Program-made: the position numbers and the translations under genes
Assembly: GCF_026151205.1 (NCBI RefSeq)
Contig: NC_087081.1
Span: 11,161,113-11,225,112, forward strand
Direction: 5' to 3'
DNA from: Bolinopsis microptera
Taxonomy: Eukaryota; Ctenophora; Tentaculata; Lobata; Bolinopsidae
DNA: 64,000 bases
Part shown: positions 23,101-34,782 of the stretch, piece by piece
Layout: every line of letters starts with the position of its first letter
Numbering within the stretch: the stretch's first letter is position 1
The notes under the pieces: generated by a model
What the model was told of the DNA's origin: nothing
What the model saw: the letters and a program-made list of their open reading frames with translations, nothing else
Databases searched by the model: none

Positions 23101-26100
23101 TAATTAAAGTCTTGCAAAAATAATACATGCACGATATTAAAAGAACGAGCGATTAATTTCTTCCCGTTGCAGCCAATTACTCGCCGAACTAACCCATTCT
23201 GTTCTGCTGCACTGACGACAACTTTATTCACTATTTAAGTACGTTCAGTACTTAAGTTACTTTCGGGAGCATTGATCATGTATAAATTGCATAATTAATT
23301 GCAGTAAATGTTTAATTACCATAACATATATTAGCCTTCAAAGCAAAGTTGTGGGCAAAGCGAAACGTTTCAAACAAATTATGGACCAATTTGAAGGAGG
23401 AGAAATCTATTTCTGTATAACTTGTTGACCGTTTTTTCATCCGTAACGAAGTCCTATTCCGATTCGCTTGACCAAGGTTATACTTACTTTACTTAATGTT
23501 TGTACCAGAAAGAATGTTAACATTTTTATATTTTGAAGAGCGTTCAGTAGCTGCACTTTACAGGGCCTCCCAGAATTAGTACCAAAACTATTCATCAGAA
23601 CTTTGTACCATACTTCCCGTAATATACCATTTGCTTCTTCATAATGTTCATTAAAATATCTTGGGACACCAGATCTGTGACCATCATAGATCTAGACGTG
23701 TCCCAAGTGTGACGTCCCTCGGTAAAATCAACTGTCTAAATGTACCTTATAACATGGACAATTATACTGCTATTGATAACGTGTAAAAGTGTCCTTGTTG
23801 CTATAGAGCAATTAAGGGGTTGAAGGTGGCAAAAGGTGGTTGATTGGTGTCAGGGTGTACCCATTCGTATCATATTAATTAATATTATCGTGCAAGGACC
23901 CACATGCGCTGGCTAACGATACAACTTGTTTGGAGATGCTGTGTTAAAGGGAATGTTACAACTAAATCTAAACTGTCAAGAAGCTTGTGCACCTGATCTA
24001 AAATAAATTACTGTAATAGTAAATCACATGGTTCGTCTAATATAAACACTAAAGTTTTTTATTATATTTTTATTATTTAGAAAACTAAAGTTTTTTTTCC
24101 GTTTCAGGTGGTGGTCATGGCTCCTATTTTCGGATTCTTCGGAAAAGTAGACACGAAGGTGTGGTACTCGCTCATCTTGCTGCTCCTTCTGGTCACGCAC
24201 ATTTGTGTTGGAGCTCATGTCTTCAAAATCTTGGAAACAGGTTTTTTATTGTGTTTATAAACACAATATAAATATGGTTGTCTGGTGTTTAATTCTGTTT
24301 TTTATTTCAAAAAGGGATTTTGAGTGAGACTATCTGAAATGAGATAAAGAATAAGATATTATATTTCAAGCTCTTATTTTTTGTCGCTCTTTATGTAAAT
24401 TTTGATGATCCTAGTTTTCCTAGAAGTGGACGGCTAACTGGACGGTTAAACCTATAGTGTAAAGATCAACTAAAAATATTACATTTTCAGGAGAAAAAGC
24501 TCAGAACATAACGGAACTTAACGTCTACAATCGAGATTTTCTTACTCACTATCTAAGTTAGATATTGACGATATATTTTCAAGCATACGTTACCTTATCT
24601 TCTTCAAGCACTTTTCTGGGATGTTTAGATTAAACAATGCTGAGTATAAGTTTTATCTTAAAAGTGGTGTTATTAAACTTCAATTTATTATTTAATTTAC
24701 CGCTTGGAAAAACTAATTTCATCCCATTATTGACCATCGTTTATGTTATATCGTGAAGGTTTATCTATTTTATTATTTTATATTATAATTTATCTAACAA
24801 TTAATTTGTTCTTTCCACAGCTGTAGAAGGATCATTGAGACCGGACAATAAGACTTATGATAGACTTACATACGATCAGCTCCACGTTGTTATGAAGGAT
24901 CTCTACTACATGAGGTAACAGTTTTCAGCCCGTTATTAAGGTTACTAATGTTACTAATAACTAAGGTTACTAAAGTTACTAAGGTTATTAAGGTTACTAA
25001 GGTTTTGGTTACTAAGGTTCTATTGGAGATTCAAGTGTTGTATTTTAGCATTTGGTTCCCCTGATTATCTTAAATATAATTAACTTATGATTCAAGGTGT
25101 TTTAAGACTGACAACATTGAAACAGACGCGAACATGTGGAATTTCTGGACGAGTTTTGATTTCGTTTCCACAATAGTTTCTACGATAGGTAAGTGAACCC
25201 TAAAAAACCATTGATGAGAAAATTATGAAGTTCACAATATTCAATCTTCGGATTATTAAATTAGAAGGTTTCTTATATTGAGTGCCCTTCAACAGTAATA
25301 GTTAATAGTTAATAGTACTATGTTTACAGTATGTACTGAGGGGGTAGCCTAGAGAGGTTTCTTGAACTTTTAACAGGTACCCCCCTCATTTAACCCTCAA
25401 TCAAGTTTCCTATCATTCGGCTGAGTCGACCGAGGAGATCGCATAGATCCAATGGATCCTTAGCTACTCCCTAGACTAGGTGACACACTAATCTTAATGG
25501 TATAATACCTACATTTGTTTGAACACAATAACGAAAGATTAACCCTGGCAGGGTATGGTGGTATGGCACCAAGAACCGAGACAGGAAAACTTTTTGTTAT
25601 CATCTATACAATCCCGGGCATGTTGTTAATGATGAGCTATCTTAACATTTTCTCTACATGCATTTTAATCGTTCTCAGACAAGTAAGTTCTCAACATGTT
25701 TTACTTTTTAGACATGCGCTTATTCTCAAATTAAACCTGTATTATATTCAACGTTCAGCTGTGATGAAATGCATGATAACGCGAGAATTTCAAGCTATGA
25801 AGGTATCGTTTCAGATAATAAAGACGATCCGGAAGCTATCTAATCTAAAGAGGATGCCAGATGTGGTGGAGCAGATGATAGTCTTATGGGTATCCCTCCT
25901 CTTCCTCTGCAGTTATCTTCTGGTCATGGCTACCCTAATGCACCTTCAAAATAAGGAAAACGACTCCTTTCCACAATCCCTATACTTTTATGTAATAACT
26001 ATGACTACAGTCGGTGAGTTTGAAGATCTTTGATCATTGTGTGATTCTTGTTTCGTATGCTTGACAAATGAGAATATCACGATCATGCTAAGCTTAGCTC

Positions 26101-26914
26101 TTCAAAGGTGCTATGAGGGAAGCATATAAACTATTTTAGGCGGTACTTTGGATTAATTTCTTCGGCTTCACTCATTATAACATTATGGGTTAAATACAGG
26201 GTGGGCCTAATATGATAAACATAATTATAAAAATAATTAATTAATTAATTATAAATAAATAATAATGATACGATAAACATAATTGTAATGATGATTGAAT
26301 AACCCGCCTGTAGGTTTCGGAGACATAACATTGATAGATCACTCTTATCTGGCGTTGATAAGAGTACTCTTCGTCTTCTGTGTCGGGTTGGTCCTTGTGT
26401 CCCTTGTCTTCAACGCTATCAGAGAGCTAGCTGCTGCCTATCAGAGACGACTTGTTGAGGTTTGTTTATCTACTACATGGTGACTAGTCAGCTAGGACTA
26501 GTTGCTAGGATAAAGGATCAGATTTCCCTGTACTTTCCCTGATTTTTTAAATACCTTAAAACTGCAAGATTATATTCATAACTATTGACGTTACGTCTTT
26601 GTATGTTTTTTACAATGGTTTGTCTTACCAAACGGTACTGAGCTATCATATCTAAATGTCACTTGTGAAACGCGGTGTGAGTTAGCCACAGTCGCTACTT
26701 CCCGCTTAACTAACTAATTATTCTGGCCGGCTTATAAAATAACCGGTCATGATGTTAAGTAGATTTTTAGGTTGACGGATAATAATTAAAAATATAACAA
26801 CCTTAGGTGAGTCAAAGAATCGCAATGAAAACGTTAGCAGTTGCCAAACAGCACCGTTTAAAACACAGCAACGCTATCGACAGCGGTGAAGAAAAGCTGA
26901 TGGGTGTGGATTGA
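20132..26914 (+). CDS. Two-pore-domain potassium channel (K2P/TWIK-like)
   Basis: A background potassium leak channel of the plasma membrane; two subunits form one pore. Exons: alternative N-terminal a (20132-20409) or b (22413-22807), then 24108-24240, 24821-24914, 25097-25188, 25552-26013, 26314-26459 and 26807-26914. All phases agree. Membrane span 1 (WYSLILLLLLVTHICVGA) is in the 24.1-kb exon. Pore loop 1 ends STIGYG, split by the 25.2-kb intron. Span 2 is KLFVIIYTIPGMLLMMSYLN, span 3 about IVLWVSLLFLCSYLLVMATL. Pore loop 2 reads MTTVGFGD, split by the 26.0-kb intron, and span 4 is RVLFVFCVGLVLVSLVFNAI. Both filters match the family (GYG, GFG). The short cytoplasmic tail ends EEKLMGVD. 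About 475 residues are visible; an upstream first exon ending in phase 1 is missing. The M2-M3 linker is read without an intron, since a 29-base 'intron' there breaks frame. Confidence 0.88.
20409..20687 (+). repeat. 31-bp minisatellite, nine copies, at the donor of K2P exon a
   Basis: Nine near-identical 31-base units (core TCACATTCTTTAGGGTTATCC) begin at the end of exon a. Every unit junction reads CCAG/GTTATT, the same sequence as the exon's own 5' splice site (AACCAG/GTTATT). In frame, read-through would reach a stop in the first unit. Confidence 0.95.
20688..22412. other. Spacer between the alternative N-terminal exons of the K2P gene
   Basis: No other exon recognised. AT-rich, with an AT-dinucleotide patch near 21241-21275. 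Confidence 0.4.
22619..22702 (+). repeat. 21-bp in-frame coding repeat in K2P exon b
   Basis: Four tandem units (ACTCGGTCAGGACACAAGTG plus one base) encode TRSGHKC, TRSGHKC, TRSGQKY and TRSGHNN. Because the unit is a multiple of three it keeps frame. It lies in the cytoplasmic N-terminus of the predicted channel. Confidence 0.9.
24938..25019 (+). repeat. Short intronic GGTTACTAA repeats
   Basis: About eight degenerate copies of a 9-base unit (AAGGTTACT) follow the 24.9-kb exon of the K2P gene. It is intronic, with no obvious role. Confidence 0.75.
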
Positions 26915-28061
26915 GAGACTTAAACAGGGGAACTGATTTTTACGATTTAACACAACGTTTAGAGGGGGTTATTTTATGAGATAGTTGAAAAGATAGCCAA
27001 TTACCATGCACAGCGGTATGTGACGTCACGTGATCTGTGACGTCACGTGATTCGAGCACTATAACTGAGATTACCACCATGCACAGCGGTATGTGATGTC
27101 ACGTGATCTGTGACGTCACGTGATTCGAGCACTATAACTGAGATTACCACCATGCACAGCGGTATGTGATGAACTCTCACCAATAATAATGAAGGACTTT
27201 TTGAGTTTAACTTGGAGTGAATAACAGCATTTTACAAGAGTCACGATTCATGTTTCATACGCGGATGTTTAAGTCCGATTAATGATGTTATAATGACAAT
27301 GTGTAAGGTTAATGATCTTGAAACTTTTTTCGAGGAAAGAATTTATGAACACCTAACCTGTTTATGAATGAAGAAATTTTGAGATGCAGATAATACACGT
27401 TTTCTTTACCCCATCAGCCACGAAAGATTTTAAAAAGGAGGTTTCTAAAGTTTTTCTGATAAAAAATTATACTTTTGGAATACTATTTTATATTGACTTT
27501 GGATGTGTTTGAACTTTATAACATCCTAACCAAGCAAGATAAATTTGTCTTATTTGTCATCTTCATGCTTGATAAATTTATAATATTTCGAGCACCGAAG
27601 TTTTCCCAATCTTAAAGCAAGATTGTAAAACGGAGAGAGGATTCGTCAGTCATCAATTTTAGCTTTTAGGGAAATGGGCCGGCTTCTATACATGTATATG
27701 CATTATGCATGAACATATTTGCCTACGACTTTGGCATGGAAATGTATTTCACTTTCAACGATTAGGTGGGGCAATCAGCACTAATTGACTCTCAATTATG
27801 ATACTACCTCTTCTGTCTCCACTGCCCCCGATTATTTCCATTTATAAAATCGACAAAAACCCTGTTTTGATAGGACGACTGGAGTTGAAATTTACAATCG
27901 AAGTTGGCAGATTAAGTCTTGATGAATAATATACACAAAAAGTCTTCAATTGTATACACTGTACACTGTATACTGCACTGTCTGCATGTCTAGCATGATT
28001 GTTTTGCCGCATTTTAATAGTTTTATGTAAGTTTGTAAAGTGTGTAAAGAAGAGAGGGAGG
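26915..28061. other. Spacer between the K2P gene and the 883-aa gene
   Basis: It holds the 3' flank of the channel gene and the CRE/E-box repeat at 27001-27169. The rest is AT-rich with no exon seen. The promoter of the downstream gene should be in the right part. Confidence 0.4.
27001..27169. repeat. 73-bp tandem repeat carrying CRE and E-box palindromes
   Basis: About 2.3 copies of a 73-base unit. Complete units contain TGACGTCACGTGATC twice, overlaying a CRE (TGACGTCA) and a CACGTG E-box. In the second copy one CRE has become TGATGTCA. It lies between two same-strand genes, so it may regulate either, or may be an inert satellite. Confidence 0.85.
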
Positions 28062-31000
28062 ATGGTTAGCAGCTCAGGTGAACAGAGTAATGATGAAACC
28101 GGGACCGCAGGTACCAGTTACCATTTTTAAATCTTAGCGAATAATGAATCTCACTTACATTACTCGGGAATATCATGACTGGGATAAAGTGGTGGGTTTT
28201 GGAAAATTCCGCCATATTTTTCCCGTTCATTAATTTTCCCAGTCATAAATTAACCCGCTATAATGTTCCCGAGTAAGGTAAACTAATAGTAATACACTTT
28301 GATGCTTGGTGGGTTTTGGAACATTCCGCCATATTTTTCCCGGTCATTAATTTTCCCAGTCATAAATTAACCTGCTATAATATTCCCGAGTAAGGTAGCC
28401 AAATATTTGTAACACTTACCATACTTACCAGACGAAATAAGGAAAATCATGCATCCATTTTGCAGACTTTAAATTTTCAGATGTAGATTGTAGGGCTTGC
28501 TCGGTAATATCAGGAATTATTGGGGAAAGTAGGAAAACACAATTTCATCATTTTATTAGTCATCACCAATTTAACAAAATGAGATGTTAGCATTTAAATT
28601 AGCAAAAAAAATACGACAAATTTGTGTTGATATCCCATGAGATAGATTAAAATAGGTAAAATCATACATCAATTTTGCAGTTATTGCAAGGGACCCCAAC
28701 ATGAGTGTCAGTACAATCTCGATGGGAGAAACAAAAATGCTGGAATGTCACTACAAGTTTGGAGTTTATGACGAACCATTACCTGAACCAGAGGAGCCTA
28801 CTAGTACTGACATTGAACAAGATAGCTCGGTATTTGTTTTCTGCTTCGTCAAACCATTAAATTCACTGTAATGCAGTTTAACTTTAGTTAGGATTTTATT
28901 ACTTTTTTATCCTGGAAATAGTACAAACCCTAGTGCAAGTGCTACTCATGTACATTGTACAATATCATGAGACTTTACAATTGGCCCTGATCCTCCAATA
29001 TTCTTAATACTGTCAGGATCAATCATCTACCTCGACAGCAACAAGTTCTCGATATACCACCGATCAAAAGCGATCCAACTCTATTCAGTTTGGTTTTGGC
29101 AATCGGAAAAAGAAAAAGAAGGTAAGTTGCAAATAATTTCATCAATTCCCGTGTCGGGGCACGGGGGCAGGAGATGATTCTGCTAGCTTTTGGGCTATTG
29201 GTCAAAGTCTAATGGCGTGGGGTTGGGTGTTAAATAATTTCCGGATTATAAATGGAATTGAAGTACAAAATGGTATGCAATGTAAACAAATGATTTGGCG
29301 AGATATAATAATAATTACTTTTGTTAAATTTGACAAAAACATTAACTTAAAACAATTTTCAGAAACCAGAATTTGAACCAACGCCAATAGAAACAATCGA
29401 TGAAACTGAAGAAAAACCTACTAGTACTAGTGAATTACAGTATGATTCCGATGGGAGTGGAAGTTATACAGTTGATTGTACTGGCACAACGGGTGTGCGA
29501 ATAAATGTCGATACCAGCGAAATGAAACGAAAAATGGCAGAGAAACGAGACAACTTAAGAAAATCGTTGCCCTTTTCATCAATATCTAGCGAAAGTGATC
29601 AAAAGCCTCGCAGTTTCGAAGCAGGACTGAAATTAAGTGTTCGTCCCAAAACCGAGGAAGAATTACAAGATAAGGTCAGGGAAGATGAGCGTATGGAAGC
29701 AGTAAGAAATCAACAAAAGGATGAAATCTTCAGATTAAATGAAAAAACCACAGAATGGGTTCCACCAGAAACTACAAACATAAACGAAAATCGGAATAAC
29801 AACGAAAATCAGACAACCCACGATACAGATTGTATGCAATCGTTTTGCCTTTACCTGAAAATCCAGCTGAGTCAATTTTCTCATTTTAGTGTTAGGACGG
29901 TGTCCCCTGAATTTGACCCGGAGGGCAATGAGGCAGACAGGCACGTGTCCGTGGAAGAGGAGATAGAGCAGCCAGAGTCTGACATCCCCCCTCCACCATC
30001 ACCACCTCCAGTGAGACAGAGGTACAAACAGTCTACGAATTCTAAACAGAAAAAGCGCCGAGATTCGGGAGTAACTTTTGGGTTTGGCACAAAACGTTCA
30101 AAGAAAAAGTTGGGCGGATCTATTAGTCCTGTTGTTTCTGATGTCGAAGGAGAAATTCAAGCCAACTTGGAGACGGACGAAAAGATAGATGAAAAAAATA
30201 ATGAAGAACAAAGTGACAGCAATGTTGATGCAGATACGACTTCAAGCATCAATTTCGTAGAAGAATTTTGGGAAACCACTAAGGAAGCATACGGTGTTCA
30301 GAAAGCTGGCGCCGAAATAGCCATTGATGCAACAAGAAAAGAAGTCATAGATGGTACATCTACTGTTGTCGATAAAACAATAGAAATAAAAGACAGAACT
30401 TTAGAAAGGACCAAAATAGCTGCTAATGAAGCGTATGAAAAAACAGTTGAGATTGGTGACGCTACATTACAGAAAACTAAGGAAGGTGCAACTGCCGTCG
30501 TTGATAAAACAGTGGAAAGTGCTAATGTGGTCGTTGATAAAACTGTGGAACTGGCGAATAAAACGGTCGAAGTTGTCGATGATGCTTCTAAAGATATCCC
30601 AGTTCATCCATTTGGAAGAGGACGAAATTCATCAGGGGACAAGGAAGTGAATTACCAGGAGAAAGAAGATACAAGTGTAGATAACAAAGAAGAGCTACCA
30701 GCTAATGAAAGTGAAATGATAAAAGAAGATAATGTAAAAGACCTGCCAGACAATGTACATGAACCAGCAAAACCGCAAAAAAAGAAAAGACGTAAAAGCA
30801 GTGCGTTAGCATTTGGATTTGGTAACAAAAATAAACGGAAGAACTCAACAAAAAAAATTGAGAAACAATTAAGCGAAGCATCTCGGACTTCTTCGAGAAC
30901 ATCTTTAAAAATAGACACAGTTCCAGAGATGGCGGTTGTAGAAGAAATAGATGAACCACTGTCAGAAAAATCAGAACTGTCTTCACACAAATCAGAAACG

Positions 31001-32166
31001 AAGAACGAAACTAAGCCCGATGGAAAAAGTGTTTCAAGTGTTGACAGTGTATCCTCTAAATCCAGTCATTTCATTGAATCCTTCATTGTTACGACGAAGG
31101 AGGCTTTTGGGACAACTAAATCTGGCGCTGAGAAAGTTATTGATAGATCCATTGAGATAAAAAATACCTTATTCGCGAGAGAAGAATCAGATAAGACACA
31201 AGAATCTCCGCATGAAAAAGGGGAAGTTTTCCAAGAATCTTCCGTAGTTGATGATGTCCCTGATGATGAAGACACTATTCCAACAGGCGATGCACATCTT
31301 CAACGATTGTGGAGAACGATAACCAGAAATAAGATATTAGAAAGTGAACAAGAATCAGATTCGGAGGAGTGGAGAGTTTTGAATGATTATGAAAACCTTC
31401 CGAGGGCTGATCACCAATATAATGGTCACAACAATGATGGATCACAATTTTATACAGTGCCAGAATCAGTAAGTATAAACTGGTAATTTTCAGAATTTCA
31501 TATATCTTATTTTGTATCTTATATCCATCCAAAACGATATGTTTTGGTCAGGCCTCGAGGACTAAATATATGTAAAATCGCAGAGATATAACGAGATAAT
31601 TGAACCCCCTCGATCACCGCCACCGGCCTCTTCTTCGACCTCTAGTTCATCAGATCCACAAGAACTTGACGATCACATCTACATGAACGTCAGGGAAGGC
31701 GAACAAGAGGTTAATTTTAATCCATGATTTATGAAAATATTTTTACTTTACTTTAATTTGTCTGCAATTTATTTTAGGGTCGGATGAAGAATAATCTCGG
31801 TGTTAAACGATTCTTTACAATCCATCAAACATTAAACCACTTAATTAGTGGCTTCTTGGTATTAAACTTTAATATGTTATAGTTTAGATCCAGTTGAAAC
31901 AAGCACTTTTTCTCAGAGAAATCAGAGGTGGACATTTTGGAAGAAGGAACCGTTACAAGCAAACACAGTAAGAGAGAAACAATTTTCCATACGTGACAAT
32001 TAGTTCGATTTACAATTTACATTGTTGCAATAACTCCTTTGATCAAATCGTCAGTTTCCCAATTCATGAATTCAATAAAATTAATTATTGTTTACCCATA
32101 CAACCTATGATATCACTTTCAGAAGAGCCAACCGCAGAGTCCAACGAACAACAAAGGATGGGTTGA
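28062..32166 (+). CDS. Unrecognised 883-aa low-complexity protein, eight exons
   Basis: I do not recognise the family. Exons 28062-28110, 28681-28829, 29017-29121, 29363-31468, 31584-31709, 31778-31799 (22-base microexon), 31917-31967 and 32123-32166 join in consistent phases from MVSSSGEQSND to EQQRMG-stop. The protein is hydrophilic and mostly disordered. A basic motif, FGFG followed by four to eight residues rich in Lys, occurs three times (QFGFGNRKKKKK, TFGFGTKRSKKK, AFGFGNKNKRKN). A second module occurs twice: FVEEFWETTKEAYG and FIESFIVTTKEAFG, each followed by GAE. A Lys/Glu/Thr-rich stretch with iterated VVDKTVE and K-T-x-E units resembles the amphipathic repeats of LEA-type proteins. 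Pro-rich segments (PPPPSPPP, PPRSPPP) and DHIYMNV, a possible phosphotyrosine/SH2 site, follow. No signal peptide or membrane span. A scaffold or cytoskeleton-linked role is only a guess. Confidence 0.75.
28156..28397. mobile_element. MITE of the TACCTTAC family, with a duplicated right half
   Basis: The left end is TACATTACTCGGGAATAT. Two right ends, each finishing CCCGAGTAAGGTA, occur at 28268-28280 and 28385-28397. The internal block GGTGGGTTTTGGAA...CCGCCATATTTTTCCCG is present twice. It sits in intron 1 of the 883-aa gene and belongs to the same family as the element at 14929-15733. Confidence 0.8.
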
Positions 32167-32883
32167 CTACTGAAGAATAAGCATGTGAATCACCACTCCA
32201 AGCCCACAGACTCACAATGATCTATGTAGCCAGTTGGAAGGCTTGGTGCAGGTCACGTGATATCAACGAGAGAAAATTAGTGTCTACGTTTTACGAGGTC
32301 ACTAAAGTTTATAACTATGATCAATTGATGATTCATTTACGATTAAGCTTAGCTTCCTGGTGTTGAATAATATTATTCTCTTCCTGGTGCTGAGTTCGCA
32401 ATAATATTATTCTCTTGTGGAATCAAGAACAAATTTGTAATTTTCGCAGACTTTTGATTAATCTTTTAATTTTAAATCATATTATGACTGTACTATAGTG
32501 TACTATATATATAGTGTACAACTTCTTATAACTTTCAAACCTTGTATTTGTATATAAAATGATACTCCTAGATTATGAACCATTATTAATTAATATTACA
32601 CAAATATTGTATCTACAAAATAACCCTCAACAAAGCAAACGAAAGATAACATCCCCTCTTCATCCCACGGCCGTGAGCTACCACTATCAGATCAACAGAG
32701 CAGACGTTTTATTTAAGTGCTATATCTAACCAGCTAACAGCCAAAACTCGATAGAAAATAAATTTCTAATTCGAAAAACTGAAATAAGGTGCTTTAACAA
32801 TAATAAGGTGAATTTCATGTCTCAATAGTCAAAACTGCAAATGGTATTAACAAAAAATAATGTTTTCACGAATAACCGTGCAC
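32167..32883. other. Convergent 3' intergenic region
   Basis: Separates the 3' ends of the plus-strand 883-aa gene and the minus-strand Ras-like gene. No gene seen. A small near-duplication (TTCCTGGTG(T/C)TGA...AATAATATTATTCTC) lies at 32350-32415. Confidence 0.5.
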
Positions 32884-34782
32884 TCAGGACACAGCACAGC
32901 TCCCGTCATTGTCCTTGGGGACTATACCCGCCGTCCTCTTATCTACTACCTTCACCAAACTCTGAATACTCTCTGTTGCGTTAGTGTTGTCTTTGCAGGA
33001 TACCTCCATTATCTGACAGTTCCCGTACTTATCAGATACCTCAACAGCTGAGGAGATAATGAAATATAGCAGATGAGGAGATAATGAAATATATTTATAG
33101 CAGCTGAGGAGATAATGAAATATAGCAGATGAGGAGATAATGAAATATATTTATTGCAGCTGAGGAGATAATGAAATATAGCAGATGAGGAGATAATGAA
33201 ATATATTTATAGCAGCTGAGGAGATAATGAAATATATTTATAGCAGCTGAGGAGATAATGAAATATCAGCTGAGGAAATAATGAAATATAGCAGCTGAGG
33301 ATATAGTGACATGTTTCTCACATTTATTTCTGACACTGCAGAAAAATAAAATATTTTTCACTATTGAAATACTATTGAAAACAGTTTATTGGAAATATCC
33401 GTCTAAAAATACTTTAAAATCTCCGGCGATGAGTTGTGACTTGCGGAGCTACTCAGTGTTCAGTAGGTTGTAATAAATGTAAACTTTTACCCAACAAGAA
33501 TACAACAGTGGTACAGAATTGTGTGGGAACTTTACCTGAAGATCTTAGAACCTGACGGTCTGATTCTAGATCCAATTTGTTACCAATCAGAATAATTGGT
33601 GTCTTTTTGTCTTTTTTCGTCGTTACTATATCTTTGATGATCGTTTTTGCCTCTTCGAATGATGATTCATTTGTAATGTCGTAAATGACCACAAAACCTG
33701 TTGAAATTTCAAAATTTTCTGTTAAAAACGTGTGCGTCGTGAAACAAAATTCTGCGACAACAATTATAATACACATTACAAAACATAAGTTAGATGCAGG
33801 GAAATCAAATGAATGATATTGCATTAACAAAACATATGAAGTTTCTGACCTTGACCGAATAGAAACCTTGTGTCCTGGAAGTCGGGGGCCTCCTTATCTG
33901 TGTCTGTTACTCCCACAGTGTCTAACAAGTTCACAGTGTACTGAGTTAAATCGCTTTGAAGGGTACTTTTATGTGGATAATATTTAATCAACAAGTTCCA
34001 GAATAAGTTGACAGTTGCAGCGAGTTGTCTTTATTTCCGATCAGTTCAGTCAGTTTTTCTTGGAACTGTTGGAATAACTCTCGACCACAAGAATTATACC
34101 TCATTAAAATTGCCAATGAAATGTTAATACCTGAATTTGTGAGTGGTCTGTTATCTGTTCGACTATTTTCCGCCTGTATAAATCCTGCAAACGGGGCAGT
34201 GAGTATAGCACTGTATAAGAACTACATATTTATCTAACATAGCTTTCACAGCAGCTGTAACTTGTCTGTACTGGTCTGTACTGGTCTGTACTGGTCTGTA
34301 CTGGTCTGTAACTTGTCTGTAACTTGTCTGTAACTTGTCTGAACTGGTCTGTACTGGTCTGTACTGGTCTGTAACTTGTCTGTACCTTGTATGTACTGGT
34401 TGTACTCTGTACTGGTCTGTAACTAGTCTTTACTGGTCTGTACTGGTCTGTACTGGTCTGTACTGATCTGTAACTTGTCTGTAACTTGTCTGTACTGGTA
34501 TGTAACTTGTCTGTACTGGTCTGTACTGGTCTGTACTATGTACTGGTCTGTAACTTGTCTGTACTGGTCTGTACTTGCAGCTTCAGAGTTCGAGCAAAAA
34601 GGTGAAACTTTAAACCCTACCTTTCCTCTGAATAACAAAACCCAAATTAATACGTAGACTAAGTTGAGAACCTGTCTAGTAGGATCGTAGTTCTTGACGA
34701 AGATACCCTGAACAAGTCTGATAGTGTATGTGGACTTTCCCGCTCCACACGCCCCAACTACTTCCACGTTGTACTCCTTCAT
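32884..34782 (-). CDS. Atypical Ras-family small GTPase (193 aa, CAAX box)
   Basis: A membrane-anchored GTP-binding signalling switch. Exons (minus strand): 34672-34782, 34131-34184, 33850-33940, 33536-33697, 32884-33047; phases agree throughout. G1 is GACGAGKST at residues 10-18, with Lys16 and Ser17 at exact Ras positions. Switch I is YDPT (32-35). G3 reads DTVG (62-65), G4 is NKLD (125-128) and G5 is SCK (156-158). The C-terminus is CAVS, a CAAX box suggesting farnesylation. Two residues are unusual: Cys at position 12 where Ras has Gly, and Val66 where Ras has catalytic Gln61. Both would be expected to slow GTP hydrolysis. The linker after G3 ([15 protein letters not shown]) also differs from the Ras switch II. 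It is clearly Ras-superfamily, perhaps near the Ras/RERG/RasD groups; I do not assign a symbol. Intron 1 and intron 4 contain minisatellites. Confidence 0.9.
33048..33310. repeat. Intronic minisatellite repeating the exon-5 acceptor of the Ras-like gene
   Basis: About ten units of 21-31 bases, with core GAGGAGATAATGAAATATA and linker GCAGCT or GCAGAT. On the transcribed (minus) strand several units read CATTATCTCCTCAG/CTG, identical to the real 3' splice site of the last exon at 33047/33048. The array therefore extends directly from that splice site. Confidence 0.9.
34258..34577. repeat. Intronic minisatellite of TCTGTACTGG / TCTGTAACTTG units
   Basis: About 28 interspersed copies of two related 10- and 11-base units within intron 1 of the Ras-like gene, just upstream (in transcription) of its 54-base exon 2. 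Confidence 0.93.

Noticed and set aside
25683-25711. Possible 29-base intron (gtaagt...tttttag) within the K2P M2-M3 linker
   Set aside because: Too short for a usual animal intron and its removal breaks the frame; the uninterrupted reading is continuous.
29848-29905. Possible 58-base intron inside the large exon of the 883-aa gene
   Set aside because: Removing it shifts the frame, whereas reading through stays open for over 500 more codons.
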